22,364 nucleotides of DNA from the NCBI GenBank assembly GCA_023457435.1, contig JAEWLS010000007.1, positions 1-22,364 of the forward strand, written 5' to 3'. The notes under the pieces were generated by a model. The model made no database searches, was not told the origin of the DNA, and saw only the letters and a list, made by a program, of their open reading frames with translations. The stretch is from Pseudomonadota bacterium. GTDB taxonomy: Bacteria > Pseudomonadota > Alphaproteobacteria > Rhizobiales > Rhizobiaceae. Shown one piece after another: positions 8,624-16,932 of the stretch (positions are counted from its first letter, which is position 1; each line of letters opens with the position of its first letter). Made by a program: the position numbers and the translations under genes.

Positions 8624-8655
8624 GGTACTGACGACGTATATACGTCGTCAGTACC
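8624..8655. promoter_or_regulatory. Perfect 32-bp palindrome, toxin-antitoxin operator
   Basis: GGTACTGACGACGTAT (8624-8639) is followed immediately by its exact reverse complement (8640-8655). It lies between the livK stop and the antitoxin start and ends 13 bp before the antitoxin ATG. Its centre is the predicted -10 hexamer. Ribbon-helix-helix antitoxins autorepress by binding such dyads, so this is very probably their operator. In a transcript reading through from livK the same sequence would fold into a stem of up to about 14 bp. Confidence 0.85.
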
Positions 8656-8664
8656 GTTCGGCAA
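8637..8664 (-). promoter_or_regulatory. Candidate toxin-antitoxin promoter inside the liv operon
   Basis: On the minus strand TTGCCG (8664-8659) is separated by 16 bp from TATATA (8642-8637). The -10 hexamer sits exactly on the symmetry centre of the 32-bp palindrome, so antitoxin binding would block it. This promoter would also feed livH, livM, livG and livF, which follow without a visible terminator. Confidence 0.6.
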
Positions 8665-8675
8665 ATCCCCGTGCC

Positions 8676-9980
8676 TCAGAGCGCCTTGGCGGTGTAGTCG
8701 ACGTCGCTGTCGTACAGCCCGTCTTCGATGGCGGTCTTGTGGACGGCCTTGAGCTTTCCGCCCTCGACCTGCGAGATGTACTGGCTGCCATAGACCTGAT
8801 GGGTCTTGCCGTTGAAGCGCTTGGCGCCCTGCGGATGCTCCGGCCCCTCGGCGAAATCCGTCATCGCCTCGGTCGCCTCGACCAGCTTGGCCCGGTCCTG
8901 CGGGCCCTGGTAGCCGGACGCTTCCATTGCGTGCTTGATGACGTAGAGCGTCTCCCAGCACCCATACATGTGCGCGGCGGTGGAGATGTCCTTCGGGTCG
9001 GACGTGGACGCGCCGTTCTCGTCGATGCCCACGGCCGCGCGATATGCCTTCTGCGCGTCCGATGCGTCGGCCTGCAGGTAGCGCGGGCTGCCTTCCCAGA
9101 AGTAGGTGCCGTCGAGGAATTCGAGACCGGGCGAGTTGATGTCGACGGCTTCGAGGCTGTCGATGTAGCCGAACAGCTTCGGGCCGCCAGTGCCGTAGAA
9201 CTCGCCGAGTTCCTTGACGAAGGTGAGCACGGCGGGTCCGACCATGACGTGGTAGATGACCTCGGTCGACGCAGGGATCTGCGGGAAATAGCGGGTGAAG
9301 GAGGATTCCGTCGGCGGAATCGGCACCATGCCGACGACCTCGCCGCCGGCCTCCTTGAACTTCTCCGGGAAGTAGTCGCGGTGATCGTGGCCGAAGGCGT
9401 AGTCGGGGAAGACGAGGGTGATCTTCTTGCCGACATTGTTGGCGATCCACGGACCGACGGCGCGGACCTGGCTGCGGACATCGGTGATGCCAGGCTGGAA
9501 GACGTAGCGGTTCAGTGAGCCGGAGGCGACGTGGTAGCCCTCGGAGACGACATAGTAAGGCAGCTTGAGCTCGCCTGCCGCCGGCGCCGAGCCCACCACG
9601 ACGTGACTGAACAGCGTGCCATAGGCGACGTCGACCTTGTGCTGGTTGGCGAACTTCTCGACCACCTCGGCGCCGCGCTTCGGGTCGGTGCCGTCATCCT
9701 CGGTGACGATCTCGACCTGCCTGCCGTTGATGCCGCCGGCGGCGTTGATGGCCTTCGCCGCGGCCATGGTAGTGCGCTCGTACCACCGGCCGTAGGCGGC
9801 GCCGATGCCGGTGCGGTGCGCCTGGAAGCCGATCTTGATCGGCGCCGACGACTGCGCCTGAGCGTAGCGGACGTAGCCCGGCGCCGTGCCGACAGCGGCG
9901 CCGGCGGCAAGGCCTTGCAGGACCGAGCGGCGGGTCAGGCCGCGCTTCGGCAGGATGAGGGATTTGCGGCTGTCGGGCAT
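8676..9980 (-). CDS. livK: HAAT-type ABC transporter, substrate-binding protein (LivK-like)
   Basis: This 434-residue periplasmic binding protein has the type I fold of the LivK/amide-urea family. The N-terminus has a twin-arginine signal (LTRRSVLQGLAAGAAVG, about residues 15-31) with likely cleavage at AQA-QS near 43, so Tat export is likely. The mature part starts IKIGFQAHRTGIGAAYGRWY, then INAAGGINGRQVEIVTEDDG, a typical LivK-family pattern. The exact ligand (branched-chain amino acid, short-chain amide, urea or other) cannot be inferred. The ATG at 9980 is preceded by AGGGGAA. The frame is open for another 900 codons upstream, an artefact of GC-rich DNA. It heads the liv operon but is separated from livH by the toxin-antitoxin pair. 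Confidence 0.88.
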   Translation of the reverse strand: MPDSRKSLILPKRGLTRRSVLQGLAAGAAVGTAPGYVRYAQAQSSAPIKIGFQAHRTGIGAAYGRWYERTTMAAAKAINAAGGINGRQVEIVTEDDGTDPKRGAEVVEKFANQHKVDVAYGTLFSHVVVGSAPAAGELKLPYYVVSEGYHVASGSLNRYVFQPGITDVRSQVRAVGPWIANNVGKKITLVFPDYAFGHDHRDYFPEKFKEAGGEVVGMVPIPPTESSFTRYFPQIPASTEVIYHVMVGPAVLTFVKELGEFYGTGGPKLFGYIDSLEAVDINSPGLEFLDGTYFWEGSPRYLQADASDAQKAYRAAVGIDENGASTSDPKDISTAAHMYGCWETLYVIKHAMEASGYQGPQDRAKLVEATEAMTDFAEGPEHPQGAKRFNGKTHQVYGSQYISQVEGGKLKAVHKTAIEDGLYDSDVDYTAKAL

Positions 9981-10099
9981 GCGGATTCCCCTGTTTTCGA
10001 GCGACGTTATCGTTGTCTCCGCCGCGCCGTGGGGCACGGCCAAATTCGCTTGTGTGCAAACTAGATCATCGTTCCGGGAAGGTGGCAACAGAATAGGCG

Positions 10100-10119
10100 G
10101 ACGCTGCGTCAGCAGCGTC
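10100..10119 (-). terminator. Weak hairpin at the end of the membrane-protein gene
   Basis: GACGCTG (10100-10106) and CAGCGTC (10113-10119) form a 7-bp stem with a 6-nt loop that overlaps the stop codon of the upstream gene. No T-run follows on the minus strand, so intrinsic termination is doubtful. It is recorded because it is the only structure between this gene and livK. Confidence 0.25.
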
Positions 10120-11512
10120 AGAAGCCGGTGGGCGAGGACAGGAGCCACAGGCCGAGGACCGTGTAGCCGATCATGAGGACCGCCAGCGGCAACTGGCTCA
10201 ACGCGGCGCGGCGCGCATCGCCATGCAGGCGGAAGGCCGCGGCGTGCGCCATGGCGACAGCGAGCACGTGGCCGAGCACGATCGCAGCCGCCTGCAGGTT
10301 CCACACGACCCAGGCGCTTTCGTAGCCTGAGGTCGCGCCGGCGAGCACGTGGTAGCCGGCGGTGCCGAACAGGTTTGCCCCGTTCGACAGCGGGTCGGAG
10401 ACCGCGGCGAGCGCGTATTGGCCGTAGAGCACGAGCGACACGAGATAGTGCGAGAAGTGATACGCGAGCGCGATCGGCGCGATCGACCAGACCAGCGCGC
10501 CCGCGGCGTGCCAAAAGCCGTTGGCGCCGGCCAGACGCTGGCCCAGCCAGACGCAGAAGAGGTAGGCGGAGGAGAGCGCGAGGAAGGCCAGCGCCATGCC
10601 TGCCGTGTTTTCCCGGACGACCGCCGAGCGGCCGGGAAACTCCAGCGGGTTGACGCCGATCGCGCCAAGCCAGGCGAAGGTGCGCATGAAGCCGTCGAAG
10701 GACACGGTGGAGAGCGCCAGCAGCAGGAAGAACACGCCGCCGGGGGCAAGCGGCGCTGCCGCGAGCGCCTTGGCGCCCGGCACGACGAGCGAGACGCGGC
10801 CCGTCGCGTCGCGGCGGAGCGGCGAGAGCTTCGCGATCATGGAGAAGAAGACCGAGAAGCATTCGACCTGCGCGGTGAAGGCGGCGTGTCCGAACACCAG
10901 GCAGCCAACGAAGACGGCCAGCCAGTAGAAGGCGACCACGGCGGCGAGCAGTTCGGGGTCGTCCGGTGCCGGATGGATAAGCTCGAACCAGCCGAAGCCG
11001 GCAAAAAAGAGAATGGCCGGCGCGACGCCGAGCCATGAAGGCATGGCCGCGAGCGGCGGGGCCGAGCGGCGCCCCGCGAAGGCGAGAACGAGCCGTACCG
11101 GGCCGTACCACGGATCGAACCAGCGCCAGAGATCGCCGAAAGCGCCGACGAGCAGCGTGAGCCCGACCCACCAGACTGTCCAGATCACCAGCGGCAGGGG
11201 GTTGGAGAGCGGATCGCGGCTGCCTTCGACGCCGGCGAAGACGAGGAGCCCTATCACCAGCGCCGAGAGGATGCTGGTGAGCACGCGGCCGTCGAAAGGC
11301 AGGCGAAACAGCGGCTGCGCTGCACCGAACAGGCGGTCGAGCGGCTCCGGGCGGACCAGTGACAAGATCGCAAAGCTCGCCGCCACGGCGAGCGCGCCGC
11401 CGACCATGTAGAAACCGGTCGGCAACAGCATGACGAAGCCGCGGTCCGCCGCATGGGCGAAGGCGGGAGCGGGAACGACAGCGAAAGGGAGCGCGAGGCC
11501 GATGCGTTTCAT
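10118..11512 (-). CDS. Multi-spanning membrane protein of uncertain function
   Basis: This 464-residue protein has a cleavable-looking signal peptide (MKRIGLALPFAVVPAPAFA) and about ten hydrophobic spans rich in Trp and His. Among these are the WTVWWVGLTLLVGAFGDLWRWFDPWYGP region and AYHFSHYLVSLVLYGQY. Cleavage after A19 would leave His20 as the first residue of the mature protein. Its general pattern reminds me of membrane proteins labelled fenitrothion hydrolase in databases, but that label rests on one studied member and I would not transfer the activity. The ATG at 11512 was chosen for the signal peptide. The gene is divergent from pncB and ends 137 bp before livK, so co-transcription with livK is possible. 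Confidence 0.75.
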   Translation of the reverse strand: MKRIGLALPFAVVPAPAFAHAADRGFVMLLPTGFYMVGGALAVAASFAILSLVRPEPLDRLFGAAQPLFRLPFDGRVLTSILSALVIGLLVFAGVEGSRDPLSNPLPLVIWTVWWVGLTLLVGAFGDLWRWFDPWYGPVRLVLAFAGRRSAPPLAAMPSWLGVAPAILFFAGFGWFELIHPAPDDPELLAAVVAFYWLAVFVGCLVFGHAAFTAQVECFSVFFSMIAKLSPLRRDATGRVSLVVPGAKALAAAPLAPGGVFFLLLALSTVSFDGFMRTFAWLGAIGVNPLEFPGRSAVVRENTAGMALAFLALSSAYLFCVWLGQRLAGANGFWHAAGALVWSIAPIALAYHFSHYLVSLVLYGQYALAAVSDPLSNGANLFGTAGYHVLAGATSGYESAWVVWNLQAAAIVLGHVLAVAMAHAAAFRLHGDARRAALSQLPLAVLMIGYTVLGLWLLSSPTGF

Positions 11513-11627
11513 GCCAGCGCGAGCTTAGCCGGCCGCGGCGCCGATGCCAGTGCCGACACAGCGGGCCGCGCTTCCTTTTTCGCCCGGCGGCGCATAGAGA
11601 CGAAGCCTGACGGGGCGAGGAACCGAT

Positions 11628-12932
11628 ATGCCCAAGACTGACATCGCGCGGCGGGTCTACAACCACGCCTGGAAGCTCGATCCGATCGTGCGCAGCCTGC
11701 TCGACACGGATTTCTACAAGCTGCTGATGCTCCAGATGATCTGGAGCCTCTATCCGAAGGTCGACGCCACCTTCACGCTGATCAACCGTACGCGCTCGGT
11801 GAAGCTGGCGCAGGATATCGACGAGGGCGAATTGCGGGCGCAGCTCGACTACGCGCGCACCCTCACCTTCTCGAAGAAGGAGATGATCTGGCTCGCCGGC
11901 AACACGTTCTACGGCCGCAAGCAGATCTTCGACCCCGAGTTCCTCCACTGGCTGGAGGACTTCCGGCTGCCCGAATACGAGCTCAGCCACGAGGACGGGC
12001 AGTACCGGCTCGATTTCCACGGCAAGTGGAGCCACACGAGCCTGTGGGAGATCCCGGCGCTGGCGATCATCAACGAGCTGCGCTCGCGCGCGGCGCTGAA
12101 GGAACTCGGCCAGTTCGCCATCGACGTGACCTATGCCCGGGCCAAGGCGAAGATGTGGGACAAGGTCGAGCGGCTGAAGAAGCTGCCCGATATCCGCATC
12201 TCCGACTTCGGGACGCGGCGGCGGCACTCGTTCCTGTGGCAGCGCTGGTGCGTCGAGGCGCTCAAGGAAGGCATTGGCGAGGCTTTCACCGGCACGTCGA
12301 ACGTCAAGCTCGCGATGGACACCGACCTCGAAGCGCTGGGCACCAACGCGCACGAGTTGCCGATGGTGCTGACCGCGCTCGCCGATAGCGAGGCGGCGAT
12401 GCGCGCGGCGCCGTACCGGGTGCTGCAGGACTGGAACACGCTCTACGGCGGCAACCTCCTGATCGTGCTGCCGGACGCCTACGGGACGGCGGCATTCCTG
12501 CGCGACGCGCCGGACTGGGTCGCCGACTGGACCGGCTTCCGCCCCGACAGCGCACCGCCGATCGAGGGCGGCGAGCGCATCATCGAATGGTGGAAGGCGA
12601 AAGGGCGAGACCCGCGCGAGAAGATGCTGATCTTCTCCGACGGGCTGGACGTCGACACCATCGTCAACACCTACCGCCACTTCGAGGGACGGGTGCGGAT
12701 GGCGTTCGGCTGGGGCACCAACCTCACCAACGATTTCGTGGACTGCGCGCCGCTGCCGAACGAAAAGCTGAAGGCGATCTCGCTGGTCTGCAAGGTCACC
12801 ACGGCGAACGGCCGGCCTGCCGTGAAGCTCTCCGACAATCCGGAAAAGGCGACGGGCGACCCCGAGGCGATCAAGCGCTATCTGCGCATCTTCGGCGACC
12901 AGGACATGGTGCGACAGAAGGTGCGGGTCTGA
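11628..12932 (+). CDS. pncB: Nicotinate phosphoribosyltransferase
   Basis: This 434-residue cytoplasmic enzyme converts nicotinate and PRPP to nicotinate mononucleotide, coupled to ATP hydrolysis, in the Preiss-Handler NAD salvage pathway. Family marks are LLDTDFYKLLMLQMIW (24-39), ISDFGTRRRHS (191-201) and TGTSNVKLAM (221-230). GTNAHELPM (238-246) contains H242, which aligns with the histidine phosphorylated during catalysis. Late in the protein are LIFSDGLDVDTI and FGWGTNLTND, which line the phosphoribosyl site. The length is normal for the proteobacterial enzyme. The ATG at 11628 has GAGG 7 nt upstream. The gene stands alone on the plus strand, and its TGA directly abuts the aglK stop. Confidence 0.95.
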   Translation: MPKTDIARRVYNHAWKLDPIVRSLLDTDFYKLLMLQMIWSLYPKVDATFTLINRTRSVKLAQDIDEGELRAQLDYARTLTFSKKEMIWLAGNTFYGRKQIFDPEFLHWLEDFRLPEYELSHEDGQYRLDFHGKWSHTSLWEIPALAIINELRSRAALKELGQFAIDVTYARAKAKMWDKVERLKKLPDIRISDFGTRRRHSFLWQRWCVEALKEGIGEAFTGTSNVKLAMDTDLEALGTNAHELPMVLTALADSEAAMRAAPYRVLQDWNTLYGGNLLIVLPDAYGTAAFLRDAPDWVADWTGFRPDSAPPIEGGERIIEWWKAKGRDPREKMLIFSDGLDVDTIVNTYRHFEGRVRMAFGWGTNLTNDFVDCAPLPNEKLKAISLVCKVTTANGRPAVKLSDNPEKATGDPEAIKRYLRIFGDQDMVRQKVRV

Positions 12933-14051
12933 CTACTCCGCCGCGACCGCGAGATGCTCGCGGGCGAAGGTCTTGCCGTCGCCGTCGAAGATGTGGAGAT
13001 CGCCGGGGCTGGCAGTCAGCCTGACGGTGTCGCCACGCTTGATCTCGGCATTGCCGGGCAGCTTGGCAACCAGCGGCTCCTCGGGACGGCCGATGTCGAC
13101 GTAGAGCAACTGCACCTCGCCCAGCTGCTCGATGTAGTCGATGCGGCCCTCGAACAGCACGCCGCCATCGGCATCGGTGGCCAGGCGCAAATCCTCCGGC
13201 CGCACGCCGAAGCTGATGGCCGTGCCTTGCGCATCCGAAGGCGTCGGGACCGGGACATGGGCGACGGCGCCGCCGGCGAGCTTCACCGCGGTCGGGCCGC
13301 CGGCACGTTCGACGGTGGCGGGCAGGATGTTCATCGACGGCGAGCCGATGAACTTCGCCACGAAGAGGTTGCCGGGGTGGCGGTAGAGCTCCATCGGCGA
13401 GCCGACCTGCTCGATGTGGCCATCCTTGAGCACGACGATGCGATCGGCCAGCGTCATCGCCTCGACCTGGTCGTGGGTGACGTAGATCATCGTGGTATTC
13501 GGCATCGACTCCTTCAGCTTGGCGATCTCGATGCGAGTCGCGACGCGCAGCGCCGCGTCGAGGTTCGACAGCGGTTCGTCGAAGAGAAAGACCTTGGGAT
13601 TGCGGCAGATGGCGCGGCCGATGGCGACGCGCTGACGCTGACCGCCGGACAGCGCCTTCGGCAGGCGGTCGAGATACTTTGTCAGCTGCAGGATCTCGGC
13701 GGCGTTCTTGACGCGCGCGTCGATCTCCTCCTTCGAAGCGCGGGCGATGCGCATGCCGAAGGCCATGTTGTCGTAGACGGTCATGTGCGGGTAGAGCGCA
13801 TAGCTCTGGAACACCATGGCAATGCCGCGCTTCGACGGCGGCACCTCGTTGACCACCTCGCCGTCGATCTCCAGCGTGCCGCCGGTGATCTCCTCGAGGC
13901 CGGCGATGGAGCGCAGCAATGTCGACTTGCCGCAGCCGGACGGTCCGACGAAGACCACGAATTCGCCGGAGCGGATGTCAAGGTCGATGCCGTGCAATAT
14001 CTGTATGGCTCCGTACGCCTTGCGTACGTCACGCAGCTTGAGTTCGGCCAT
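12933..14051 (-). CDS. aglK: Alpha-glucoside ABC transporter, ATP-binding protein AglK
   Basis: This 372-residue MsmK/UgpC-type ATPase energises the AglFG permease. The N-terminal nucleotide-binding domain has Walker A GPSGCGKST (36-44), FQSYALYPHMTVYDNMAFG (81-99), the signature LSGGQ (134-138), Walker B VFLFDEP (154-160) and switch H193 in VTHDQ. The C-terminal regulatory/TOBE region (about 235-372) includes FGVRPEDLRL. The GGGGAGGGGAA tract just upstream of the ATG is a strong ribosome binding site. Being last after aglA reproduces the aglEFGAK order of Sinorhizobium meliloti, which supports the symbol. Such ATPases can serve more than one sugar permease. Confidence 0.9.
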   Translation of the reverse strand: MAELKLRDVRKAYGAIQILHGIDLDIRSGEFVVFVGPSGCGKSTLLRSIAGLEEITGGTLEIDGEVVNEVPPSKRGIAMVFQSYALYPHMTVYDNMAFGMRIARASKEEIDARVKNAAEILQLTKYLDRLPKALSGGQRQRVAIGRAICRNPKVFLFDEPLSNLDAALRVATRIEIAKLKESMPNTTMIYVTHDQVEAMTLADRIVVLKDGHIEQVGSPMELYRHPGNLFVAKFIGSPSMNILPATVERAGGPTAVKLAGGAVAHVPVPTPSDAQGTAISFGVRPEDLRLATDADGGVLFEGRIDYIEQLGEVQLLYVDIGRPEEPLVAKLPGNAEIKRGDTVRLTASPGDLHIFDGDGKTFAREHLAVAAE

Positions 14052-14087
14052 TGCTTCCCCTCCCCGCGGCCTTCAGGCCGTCATCGT

Positions 14088-15767
14088 TCAGGCCACCCTT
14101 CCAAACCAGGCCTGGTAAGGCCCCAGCCGGATCGTATCGCCGTCGCTCCTGCCATCGAAGCCGTGCCCCGGAACGCCGACGGCGGACTGACCATCGCGCA
14201 GCTTCACCTCCGCCTCCTCAGACGACAGGTTGAAGGCGCAGAGGACGCGCTCGTTGCCGTGGGTACGGGTAAAGGCAACCGTCTCGCCTTCCGTCTCGAC
14301 GAACTCGATCGCCCCCTTGATCAGTGCCGGATGGGCGTGGCGGAAGGCGAGCATGCGCCGATAGTGCGCGAGCATCGTCGCTTCGCCATCCTCCTGCGTG
14401 TTGACAGCGCGGGCGATGTGCTCCGCCGGCACCGGGAGCCACGGCTTGGCGGCCGAGAAGCCGGCATTCGGCTCGAAGGAGGACCACGCCATCGGCGTGC
14501 GGCAGCCGTCGCGGCCCTTGAATTCGGGCCAGAAGCGGATGCCGTAGGGGTCGCGCAGGTCCTCGAAGGCGAGATCGGCTTCGGGCAGGCCGAGCTCGTC
14601 GCCCTGGTAGATGCAGACGGAGCCGCGCAGCGAGAACAGCAGGGCCGATATGACCTTCAGATAGGCGATCGGGTCGGCCTCGTTGGCGGCCCAGCGCGTC
14701 GGCGTGCGCACCACGTCATGATTGGCGAAGGCCCAGCACGACCACCCGTCGGCGGCGACTTCGCCGAAGCTCTCCAGCACGCGGCGGACCCGCGGCGCCG
14801 AAATCTTCTGCGGCGACAGGAAGTCGAACGAGTAGCACATGTGCACGCGCTCGTGGCCGGCCGTGTAGGCGGCGACGACCTCCAGACCGCGCTGCGCGTC
14901 GCCGACCTCGCCGACGGCCGCCTTGCCCGGATACTCCTCGAGCAGCGCGCGGAAACGGGCGAGGAAGCCGAGGTTCTCCGGCCGGCTCTTGTCGTAGAGG
15001 TGGTCCTGATAGTTATACGGATTGACCGACGGGGCGGTCGAGTAGTCGCGCTTCTCGAGCGGCAGGGCCGGATTGTCCTCGAGGCCTTCCGAGTGGAAGT
15101 AGAAGTTGATGGTGTCGAGGCGGAAGCCGTCGACACCGCGCTCCAGCCAGAAGCGCGTCGCGTCCAGAAGCGCGTCCTGGACCGCGGGATTGTGGAAGTT
15201 CAGGTCGGGCTGCTCGGACAGGAAGTTGTGCAGGTAATACTGCTCGCGGCGGGTATCCCACTGCCAGGCCGAGCCGCCGAAGATCGACAGCCAGTTGTTC
15301 GGCGGCGTGCCGTCCGGCTTCGAATCCGACCAGACATACCAGTCGGCGCGCGGGTTGGTGCGGGAGGCGCGGCTCTCCTTGAACCAGGGATGCTGGTCGG
15401 AGGTGTGCGACAGGACCAGGTCGATCATGACCTTGAGATTGAGGCGATGCGCCTCGGCGATCAGCGCGTCGAAATCCTCGAGCGTTCCGAACATCGGATC
15501 GACGTCGCAGTAATCCGAAACGTCGTAGCCGTAGTCGAGCATCGGCGACTTGAAGAAGGGCGATATCCAGATCGCATCTACGCCGAGCGAGGCGACATGC
15601 TGCAGACGCATGATGATGCCGCGCAGGTCGCCGACACCGTCGCCGTTCGAGTCCTGAAAGGAGCGCGGATAGATCTGGTAGATCACCGCGCCGCGCCACC
15701 AGTCCCGGTCCGGCGCGGCATGCGCCCGCACCGCTTCGCCGCTCAATTTCACCGCCGCATTCGTCAT
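14088..15767 (-). CDS. aglA: Alpha-glucosidase, GH13 family
   Basis: This 559-residue cytoplasmic glycoside hydrolase cleaves imported alpha-glucosides such as sucrose, maltose or trehalose to glucose. GH13 regions seen are YQIYPRSFQDSNGDGVGDL (30-48) and DLVLSHTSDQHPWF (116-129, with H121). GFRLDTINFY (214-223) carries nucleophile D218, VGEVGD (285-290) carries acid/base E287, and FANHDVVRT (347-355) carries D351. The length and the oligo-1,6-glucosidase-like layout fit AglA. The ATG at 15767 follows AGGA at a normal distance, 11 nt after the aglG stop. No signal peptide is visible, which agrees with hydrolysis after uptake. Substrate range within the alpha-glucosides is inferred from the operon. 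Confidence 0.93.
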   Translation of the reverse strand: MTNAAVKLSGEAVRAHAAPDRDWWRGAVIYQIYPRSFQDSNGDGVGDLRGIIMRLQHVASLGVDAIWISPFFKSPMLDYGYDVSDYCDVDPMFGTLEDFDALIAEAHRLNLKVMIDLVLSHTSDQHPWFKESRASRTNPRADWYVWSDSKPDGTPPNNWLSIFGGSAWQWDTRREQYYLHNFLSEQPDLNFHNPAVQDALLDATRFWLERGVDGFRLDTINFYFHSEGLEDNPALPLEKRDYSTAPSVNPYNYQDHLYDKSRPENLGFLARFRALLEEYPGKAAVGEVGDAQRGLEVVAAYTAGHERVHMCYSFDFLSPQKISAPRVRRVLESFGEVAADGWSCWAFANHDVVRTPTRWAANEADPIAYLKVISALLFSLRGSVCIYQGDELGLPEADLAFEDLRDPYGIRFWPEFKGRDGCRTPMAWSSFEPNAGFSAAKPWLPVPAEHIARAVNTQEDGEATMLAHYRRMLAFRHAHPALIKGAIEFVETEGETVAFTRTHGNERVLCAFNLSSEEAEVKLRDGQSAVGVPGHGFDGRSDGDTIRLGPYQAWFGRVA

Positions 15768-15778
15768 TCAGGTTCCTA

Positions 15779-16930
15779 TCAACCGCCTTTCACCGAGCCT
15801 GCGAGCAGGCCACGGACAAAATAGCGCTGCAGGGAGAAGAAGACGATGAGCGGAACGATGATTGTGATGAAGGCGGAGGTGGTGAGAATCTCCCAGTCGC
15901 CGCCGCGCGAGCCGAGGAGGGCATTGAGCTTGCCGGTCAGCACCAGCTGATCGGCACCCGAGCCGAGGAAGACCATCGCCACGAGAAGGTCGTTCCACAC
16001 CCACAGGAACTGGAAAATGGCGAAGGAGGCGAGCACCGGAAACGACAGCGGCAGCACGATCTTGATGAAGATCTCGAAATCGCTGGCGCCATCGATGCGC
16101 GCCGACTCCATCAGCTCGCGCGGCAGACCGGCAATGTAGCTGCGGAGCAGGAAGATGGCGAAGGGCAGGCCGAAGCCGGTGTGAGCGAGCCATATTCCGA
16201 GGTAGGTCTTGGCCGGAACGCCGAAGAACAGGCTGACGCCGTTGTAGAGCTTGAGCAGCGGGATCAGCGTCATCTGCAGCGGCACGACGAGCAGCCCGAT
16301 GACCACCGCGATCAGGATGGCGCGGCCGGGAAAACGCATCCAGGCGAGCGCATAGGCGGCGAAGGCGGCGATCATGATCGGGATGATGGTGGCAGGGATC
16401 GTCACCGTCAGCGAATTGATGAAGGAGCGGCCGATGCCCTCGGAGAACAGGACCGTCTCGTAGTTCTCGGCGGTGAAGCGCGGCGGCGTCGCGGCGGAGA
16501 AGTAGACGCGCTGGCCGCGTTCGCCGAACTCGGCCGGCGACGTCTGCACCGCAGACCCATCCGCATTGACCTGAAGCGTGACGCCGTCGCCGAGATCGGC
16601 GACCTCGCCCGCTGGATACTGCGTCGGCGCCTGGGAGCGGACGCCGAAGGCGCTGATCGTGCGATTGTCGCCTTCCTCGAGCAGATTTCCCTCGATCACC
16701 CACCTGCCGTCGCGCTGGACCTGCGCCTCCTTGCCGGGCATGCGGCCGGCGGCGGTCTGCTCGGACGACGACAGCGCCGTCCACCAGCCCGAGGCGACGA
16801 TCTGGTTCTTGTCGCGCAGGGACGAGACGAGGATGCCGAAGGTCGGGATCGTCCACAGCACCACGAAGAACAGGACGGCGAGGTGCACGCCGTATTTCGA
16901 GACGGGCGACTGTCCAGCAGCGCTTGCCAT
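15779..16930 (-). CDS. aglG: Alpha-glucoside ABC transporter, permease AglG
   Basis: This 383-residue binding-protein-dependent permease of the MalG type has a first membrane span near residues 15-36. A hydrophilic segment of about 120 residues follows (about 39-160, including GRWVIEGNLLEEGDNRTISA) and should lie in the periplasm. The five remaining spans start near 170. The EAA loop ELMESARIDGASDFEIFIKI (272-291) contacts AglK. The large loop makes it longer than ordinary MalG-family permeases of about 280 residues. The ATG at 16930 starts 2 nt after the aglF stop. Confidence 0.9.
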   Translation of the reverse strand: MASAAGQSPVSKYGVHLAVLFFVVLWTIPTFGILVSSLRDKNQIVASGWWTALSSSEQTAAGRMPGKEAQVQRDGRWVIEGNLLEEGDNRTISAFGVRSQAPTQYPAGEVADLGDGVTLQVNADGSAVQTSPAEFGERGQRVYFSAATPPRFTAENYETVLFSEGIGRSFINSLTVTIPATIIPIMIAAFAAYALAWMRFPGRAILIAVVIGLLVVPLQMTLIPLLKLYNGVSLFFGVPAKTYLGIWLAHTGFGLPFAIFLLRSYIAGLPRELMESARIDGASDFEIFIKIVLPLSFPVLASFAIFQFLWVWNDLLVAMVFLGSGADQLVLTGKLNALLGSRGGDWEILTTSAFITIIVPLIVFFSLQRYFVRGLLAGSVKGG

Positions 16931-16932
16931 TT

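Noticed and set aside
8676..12680. A very long minus-strand open frame of 1334 codons
   Set aside because: Only the last 434 codons (from the ATG at 9980) look like a protein, the LivK-like binding protein. The rest is a shadow of pncB and of the membrane-protein gene in the wrong frame, rich in Arg, Ala and Pro.
12954..15824. A 956-codon plus-strand frame opposite aglK and aglA
   Set aside because: It is the antisense shadow of two well-recognised genes. Its translation has no domain and is dominated by Arg, Ala, Asp, Glu and Val from GC-rich complementary codons.
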